A DNA stretch of 9,884 nucleotides from Hyphomicrobiales bacterium. Lineage in GTDB: Bacteria > Pseudomonadota > Alphaproteobacteria > Rhizobiales > Beijerinckiaceae. Location of the stretch: NCBI GenBank assembly GCA_028290125.1, contig JAQGKM010000026.1, forward strand, positions 1-9,884. The letters run 5' to 3'. The notes under the pieces were generated by a model. The model was given only the letters and a program-made list of their open reading frames with translations. It did no database searches and had not been told where the DNA came from. Made by a program: the position numbers and the translations under genes. Positions 6,740 through 9,884 of the stretch are shown piece by piece; the first letter of the stretch is position 1, and each line of letters opens with the position of its first letter.

Positions 6740-7669
6740 TCAGCCGCCTAGCGCCTCCGCGCTCAGCCAGAACACCTCGCCCGAGCTCTGCTCCGTGTCG
6801 AGCCAGAGAAAGGGCAGGTCCGGGAATTCGGCTTCGAGGATCTCGCGGTCCTCGCCCATTTCGCAGAGCAGTCCGCCGCCCGCGTTCAGGTGACGTCCGG
6901 CGTCGGCGAGGATGCGGCGGACGATGTCGAGCCCGTCCTCGCCCGAGCCCAGCGCCATTTCGGGCTCGTGGGCATATTCCGGCGGCAGTTCGGACATGAC
7001 CTGCGCGCCCACATAAGGCGGGTTGGTGATGATGAGGTCGTAGCGGCGACCTTTCAGCGGCGCGAACAGGTCGCCCTGCACGAGGCCGATGCGGTCCGAC
7101 AGCCCGCTCGCCGCCAGATTGATCTTCGCCACCTCCAGCGCATCGCCCGACAGGTCGACCGCGTCGATCATGGCGTGCGGGAAGGTCTGCGCCATCAGAA
7201 TGGCGAGGCAACCGGACCCGGTGCAGAGATCGAGGGCCGAGGTCACGGATTGCGGATCGAGCAGGCTGGAGGCGTCCTCGCCGGAAAACAGACCGGTGCG
7301 CAGCAATTCGCCGATGAAGGAGCGCGGCACGATCACCCGCTCGTCGACGTAGAACGGCACGCCGCCGACATAGGCCTTGTTGAGCAGATAGGAGGCGGGC
7401 TTGCGCGTGGTCACGCGGTCGTGGATCAGCCTGGCGAGCCGGTCGCGTTCGGCGGGAAGCAGGCGGGCGTCGAAAAACGGCTCCAGCCGGTCGATCGGCA
7501 ACGACAGGCCTTCGAGGATGATGAAGGCCGCCTCGTCCAGCGCATCTGTGGTGCCGTGGCCGAACACCAGCTCGTGCGCCCGGAACAGGCTGACGGCGCA
7601 GCGCAGGAAATCGCGCGGGGTGACGAATTCGGCGGCCATCGCCGAGGCGTCGGGAAGAAAGTCGGTCAT
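6740..7669 (-). CDS. prmB: Ribosomal protein L3 N5-glutamine methyltransferase
   Basis: PrmB methylates a glutamine side chain of ribosomal protein L3 using SAM, during 50S assembly. The 309-residue protein has an N-terminal helical substrate-binding domain with FGHGTTDALDEAAFIIL (36-52) and a PASYLLNKAYVGGVPFYVDE region (91-110) followed by RVIVPRS. It then has a class I methyltransferase fold with motif I DLCTGSGCLAI (147-157) and the catalytic NPPY (216-219). The YGHGT-like and LxNKAxFxGxxFYVDERVxVPRSPIxEL patterns separate PrmB from the release-factor enzyme PrmC. The length is normal for PrmB. The ATG at 7667-7669 fits the family start; an in-frame GTG at 7729 would add 20 low-complexity residues and is rejected. 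The SD is weak (GGAGCC). It lies 129 bp upstream of ahcY on the same strand and is divergent from the plus-strand glycosyltransferase-like gene. Confidence 0.92.
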   Translation of the reverse strand: MTDFLPDASAMAAEFVTPRDFLRCAVSLFRAHELVFGHGTTDALDEAAFIILEGLSLPIDRLEPFFDARLLPAERDRLARLIHDRVTTRKPASYLLNKAYVGGVPFYVDERVIVPRSFIGELLRTGLFSGEDASSLLDPQSVTSALDLCTGSGCLAILMAQTFPHAMIDAVDLSGDALEVAKINLAASGLSDRIGLVQGDLFAPLKGRRYDLIITNPPYVGAQVMSELPPEYAHEPEMALGSGEDGLDIVRRILADAGRHLNAGGGLLCEMGEDREILEAEFPDLPFLWLDTEQSSGEVFWLSAEALGG

Positions 7670-7707
7670 GTGCGGCTCCGGGGCGGGTCCGCGCGGTGTA
7701 GCCCGGG

Positions 7708-7770
7708 CGCCCGCAGGTGTCGAGCGCACGGCGCTCGCCTCCGGCCCGCAAGCCTGTCATCCTGCGGGCG
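7708..7770. repeat. Nested GC-rich inverted repeats in the divergent intergenic region
   Basis: A perfect 10-bp inverted repeat (7708-7717 with 7761-7770) encloses a perfect 7-bp hairpin with a 3-nt loop (7721-7727 with 7731-7737). A second copy of GCCCGCA (7744-7750) can instead pair with TGCGGGC (7763-7769), so two outer pairings exclude each other. A T-rich stretch follows on the plus strand (about 7772-7790). The structure lies between prmB and the glycosyltransferase-like gene and would fall in the 5' leader of either, depending on unknown transcription starts. The repeats are seen directly; no function is known. Confidence 0.5.
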
Positions 7771-7805
7771 ATTCGTGTTTATTCCTTTTCCAGCCGGTTC
7801 ATTTG

Positions 7806-9104
7806 ATGCCCGACACCAAGATCGGCGCGCCGCGATCGCGGGACTTCGCCCTCTGTCTCGAAATCGCCGACCGCGAGCGCCGGAACGACACGCACGAAAA
7901 AGCGCTCGCGATCTACAGGATCGTGCTGGCGCAATGTCCCGCCTACGAGCAGGGCTGGCGCGACTGGCCCGGCGCGGAGCGCAACCCCGAGGCCAGCGAC
8001 TACTCACGCACGATCCAGGTCGCCGACCGCGAGCAGCAGGACGGCCGCTTCGAAACGGCGGCCGCGCTGTACCGCGTCGTTCTCGCGCGGGCGCCGGCTT
8101 ACGTCGAAGGTCAGGCGAAGCTCGCCCGTTCGCTGTTCTGCCTGCGGCGGTGGGACGAGGCGTGGCGCGCCTTCGACATCCGCTTCAAGCTGATGGACAC
8201 GCCGCCCGCCGTGAATGCGCGCAGCGCCGACGGCGTGCCGCGCGATCTGCCCCGCATCGTCGAAGGTCCGCCGCCGCCGCGCCTGCTGGTGCTGTGCGAG
8301 CAGGGCATGGGCGACACCGTCCAGTTTTCGCGGTTCCTGCCGCGGCTCATGGAGGCGGGGGTCGATCTGCAGGTCGTCATCCCGCAGCGTCTGTTCGGCC
8401 TGCTGCGCACGCTCGATCCGGCCCCGCCCTGCCTGCCCGGCGAGGTGCCGTCCTCGCTGAGGGACGTCGAGAACTGGACCACGATGATGGACCTGCCGCT
8501 CCTGCTTGGATTGAAGGAGGCCGACTACCTTGCGCGCGAACCTTATCTGCGCGCCGACCCCGTGCGCGTCGCGCGCTGGCGTGACTGGCTGGCGACCCGG
8601 CAGGGCGGGCGAACCGGGCCGGTGATCGCCTTCTGCTGGCGCGGCAATCCTGAACATAAGCTCGATCCGTCGCGTTCGGCAAAGCTCGCAGATCTCGCGC
8701 CGCTGGCCGATATTCCGGATGCGACGCTGATCTGCCTGCAGCACAATGCGACCGACGAGGAGATCGCAGCCAGCGGCTTTGGCGACAGGATCGTCCGGCC
8801 CGGACCGGACTTCGACTCCGGCATCGACGCATTTCTGGATTCCGCGGCGCTACTCACGCTGGTCGACCGCCTGGTCTGCGTGGACACGTCGCTCGCCCAT
8901 GTCGCCGGCGCCCTGCATTGCCGTGTCGAGATGATGATCACGCACGACTGGGCCGACTGGCGCTGGATCGACCGGGCCGACTTCAACGTCTGGTATCCGA
9001 CGATGCGGATCTGGCGCCGGGAGAAAGAGGGCTCGTATCGCGACGTCGCGGCGCGGATCGCGCAGGCGGTCGCCACGGTGGACACGTCGAAAGCCTTGCC
9101 CTAG
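7806..9104 (+). CDS. TPR protein with glycosyltransferase family 9-like domain
   Basis: The protein has 432 residues. The N-terminal third (about 15-125) contains two TPR-like units and the start of a third, for protein or glycan contacts. From about 158 it resembles the heptosyltransferase-like (GT9) domain found in many alphaproteobacterial TPR proteins: LLVLCEQGMGDTVQFSRFLP (160-179) as the first strand and glycine-rich turn, IAFCWRGNPEHKLDPSRS (274-291) opening the second lobe, LICLQHN (308-314), and VCVDTSLAHVAGAL (357-370) followed by DWADWRWIDR and WYP (396-398). GT9 enzymes move a sugar from a nucleotide donor to surface glycans; donor and acceptor here are unknown. No signal peptide or membrane segment is evident, so it is probably cytoplasmic. 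The ATG at 7806 begins the recognisable sequence but has only a weak SD; the open frame extends further upstream inside the reverse prmB gene, which I take as chance. The next gene starts 28 bp later. Confidence 0.75.
   Translation: MPDTKIGAPRSRDFALCLEIADRERRNDTHEKALAIYRIVLAQCPAYEQGWRDWPGAERNPEASDYSRTIQVADREQQDGRFETAAALYRVVLARAPAYVEGQAKLARSLFCLRRWDEAWRAFDIRFKLMDTPPAVNARSADGVPRDLPRIVEGPPPPRLLVLCEQGMGDTVQFSRFLPRLMEAGVDLQVVIPQRLFGLLRTLDPAPPCLPGEVPSSLRDVENWTTMMDLPLLLGLKEADYLAREPYLRADPVRVARWRDWLATRQGGRTGPVIAFCWRGNPEHKLDPSRSAKLADLAPLADIPDATLICLQHNATDEEIAASGFGDRIVRPGPDFDSGIDAFLDSAALLTLVDRLVCVDTSLAHVAGALHCRVEMMITHDWADWRWIDRADFNVWYPTMRIWRREKEGSYRDVAARIAQAVATVDTSKALP
7857..8114 (+). repeat. Tandem duplication inside the TPR region of the glycosyltransferase-like gene
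   Basis: Codons 18-51 (7857-7958) and 70-103 (8013-8114) encode related 34-residue segments, both with ADRE near the start and YR-VLA-x-x-PAY near the end. I count 16 of 34 identical residues. The offset is 52 residues (156 bp), longer than a standard 34-residue TPR step. The DNA also shares an exact 15-bp stretch, TCGCCGACCGCGAGC, at 7864-7878 and 8020-8034. Confidence 0.7.
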
Positions 9105-9128
9105 TTTTCCCGCCAACAAACGGGAGGA
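9105..9128 (+). promoter_or_regulatory. Hairpin covering the Shine-Dalgarno of the TctC-like gene
   Basis: TTTTCCCG (9105-9112) directly follows the stop codon of the glycosyltransferase-like gene and can pair with CGGGAGGA (9121-9128), with two G:U pairs and an 8-nt loop. The right arm is the SD (GGGAGGA, 9122-9128) of the next gene, four bases before its ATG. A ribosome terminating at 9104 would open the left arm, which would couple the two genes. The pairing is read from sequence; the coupling is inferred and the hairpin is only moderately stable. Confidence 0.35.
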
Positions 9129-9132
9129 CTTC

Positions 9133-9884
9133 ATGACCACGACGATCAAGGGCGCCGCGCGCCTTCTACTGGCCGGCGCCGCGCTGGGCGCGCTCATGGC
9201 GCCCGCACTCGCGCAGGACTTCACCAAGAAGACCGTCACGGTCTACATCGGCAATACATCGGGCGGCAGCTATGACCTTTATGGCCGCGTCGTCGCACGC
9301 TACTTCGGCAAGCATCTGCCGGGCGCCCCGACGGTCATCGCCACCAACATGCCGGGCGCCGGCACGCTGCGCGCCGCCAACTACATCTACGAAGTCGCCC
9401 CGAAGGACGGCACCGCGATCGGCATCGTCACCGAGACGCTCGCTGTCGAGCAGGCCACCGGCAATCCGGCCGTGCAGTTCGACGCCGCGAAATTCAACTG
9501 GGTCGGCCGCATCGCGTCTTCCAACAACATCCACTTCCAGTGGCACACGGCCAAAGCGCAGTCGCTCGATGACTTGAAGAAGTTCGAGACGCAGGTCGCC
9601 GCCTCCGGCGCGGTAAACATTTCGGAAGTCGTGCCGAAGATGTTGAATGCGACCATCGGCACCAAGTTCAAGATCATCTCGGGCTTCCCGGCATCCGCTG
9701 AAGGCATGCTGGCGATGGAGCGCGGCGAAGTGGATGGCACCGCAAGTTCATGGGCCGCGGTTCGCACCGGCAAGAAGCAGTGGCTTGAAGAGAAGAAAAT
9801 CAAGATCATCCTGCAGGACGTGCCCGAACGCGCAGCCGACCTGCCGGACGTGCCGGCGCTCGGCGAACTCGGCGACAACGAAGC
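9133..9884 (+). CDS. Secreted TctC/Bug-family solute-binding protein, N-terminal 250 residues (cut by window edge)
   Basis: The reading frame starts at ATG 9133 behind a strong SD (GGGAGGA) and stays open to the window end. Residues 1-27 form a signal peptide: an early lysine and arginine, a leucine/alanine core, and ALA-QD as the likely cleavage site, so the protein should be periplasmic. The mature part shows the Bug/TctC layout: VTVYIGNTSGGSYDLYGRVVARYF (about 35-58) in place of the usual P-x-x-GG-x-D-x-x-AR ligand loop, NMPGAGTLRAANYIYEVAPKDG (about 72-93) for the family's N-PGAGG-A-APDG stretch, and W122-V-G-R, matching the usual WVGR-like position. Bug proteins capture small carboxylates and related compounds, often for TctAB-type tripartite transporters, though many are orphans. 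Family members usually have about 300-330 residues, so some 50-80 are missing. The ligand cannot be told, and any tctA/tctB partner would lie outside. Confidence 0.85.
   Translation, partial: MTTTIKGAARLLLAGAALGALMAPALAQDFTKKTVTVYIGNTSGGSYDLYGRVVARYFGKHLPGAPTVIATNMPGAGTLRAANYIYEVAPKDGTAIGIVTETLAVEQATGNPAVQFDAAKFNWVGRIASSNNIHFQWHTAKAQSLDDLKKFETQVAASGAVNISEVVPKMLNATIGTKFKIISGFPASAEGMLAMERGEVDGTASSWAAVRTGKKQWLEEKKIKIILQDVPERAADLPDVPALGELGDNE

Noticed and set aside
198..6751. Long plus-strand open frames (about 270 to 525 codons) opposite the murU, fusion, kinase and ahcY genes
   Set aside because: They lie antisense to well-identified conserved genes, have arginine- and alanine-rich compositions typical of GC-rich shadow frames, and show no recognisable domains.
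7401..7805. Upstream extension of the glycosyltransferase-like gene into the prmB region
   Set aside because: It would overlap prmB antisense, is serine/arginine-rich without domain similarity, and the recognisable protein begins at the ATG at 7806.
1..9884. CRISPR array, insertion sequence, prophage or defence system
   Set aside because: I saw no regularly spaced repeats, transposase, integrase or nuclease-toxin genes. Apart from the last two genes, the window is a housekeeping region.

Overview
The window is GC-rich DNA from an alphaproteobacterium, most likely a Hyphomicrobiales (Rhizobiales) member. This rests on the order ahcY / PAS histidine kinase / TsaE-phosphotransferase fusion / MurU-like nucleotidyltransferase / AddB, the 468-residue AhcY, and a tyrosine H-box kinase of DivL type. 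The taxon is inferred from protein character and gene order, not from a search. No gap between genes exceeds 300 bp.

Positions 1-7669 are all on the minus strand and read right to left. prmB (ribosomal protein L3 glutamine methyltransferase) comes first. Next is ahcY (S-adenosylhomocysteine hydrolase), which has its own promoter, a perfect 20-bp palindromic operator upstream and a strong intrinsic terminator downstream. A tightly packed four-gene unit follows: a DivL-like multi-PAS kinase, a TsaE-AmgK fusion, a MurU-like uridylyltransferase and the start of addB, which is cut by the window edge. The joints in this unit are a stop codon overlapping a Shine-Dalgarno (SD) in front of a TTG start, an ATGA overlap, and an 11-bp gap. 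Translation is therefore probably coupled.

Positions 7806-9884 run on the plus strand, divergent from prmB. They hold a TPR protein with a glycosyltransferase family 9-like domain and, 28 bp later, the first 250 codons of a secreted TctC/Bug-type solute-binding protein, cut by the right edge. The 136-bp divergent gap contains nested GC-rich inverted repeats.

Functionally, the unit joins predicted cell-cycle signalling (DivL acting on CckA/CtrA) to peptidoglycan sugar recycling (AmgK, MurU), tRNA t6A synthesis (TsaE) and double-strand break repair (AddB). AhcY and PrmB are linked by S-adenosylmethionine (SAM) use: PrmB makes S-adenosylhomocysteine (SAH) and AhcY removes it. I found no CRISPR array, mobile element, RNA gene or clearly new multi-gene system. 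The points most worth a second look are the tyrosine at the phosphoacceptor position of the kinase, the ahcY operator, the TsaE-AmgK fusion with its TTG start, and the tandem duplication in the TPR protein.
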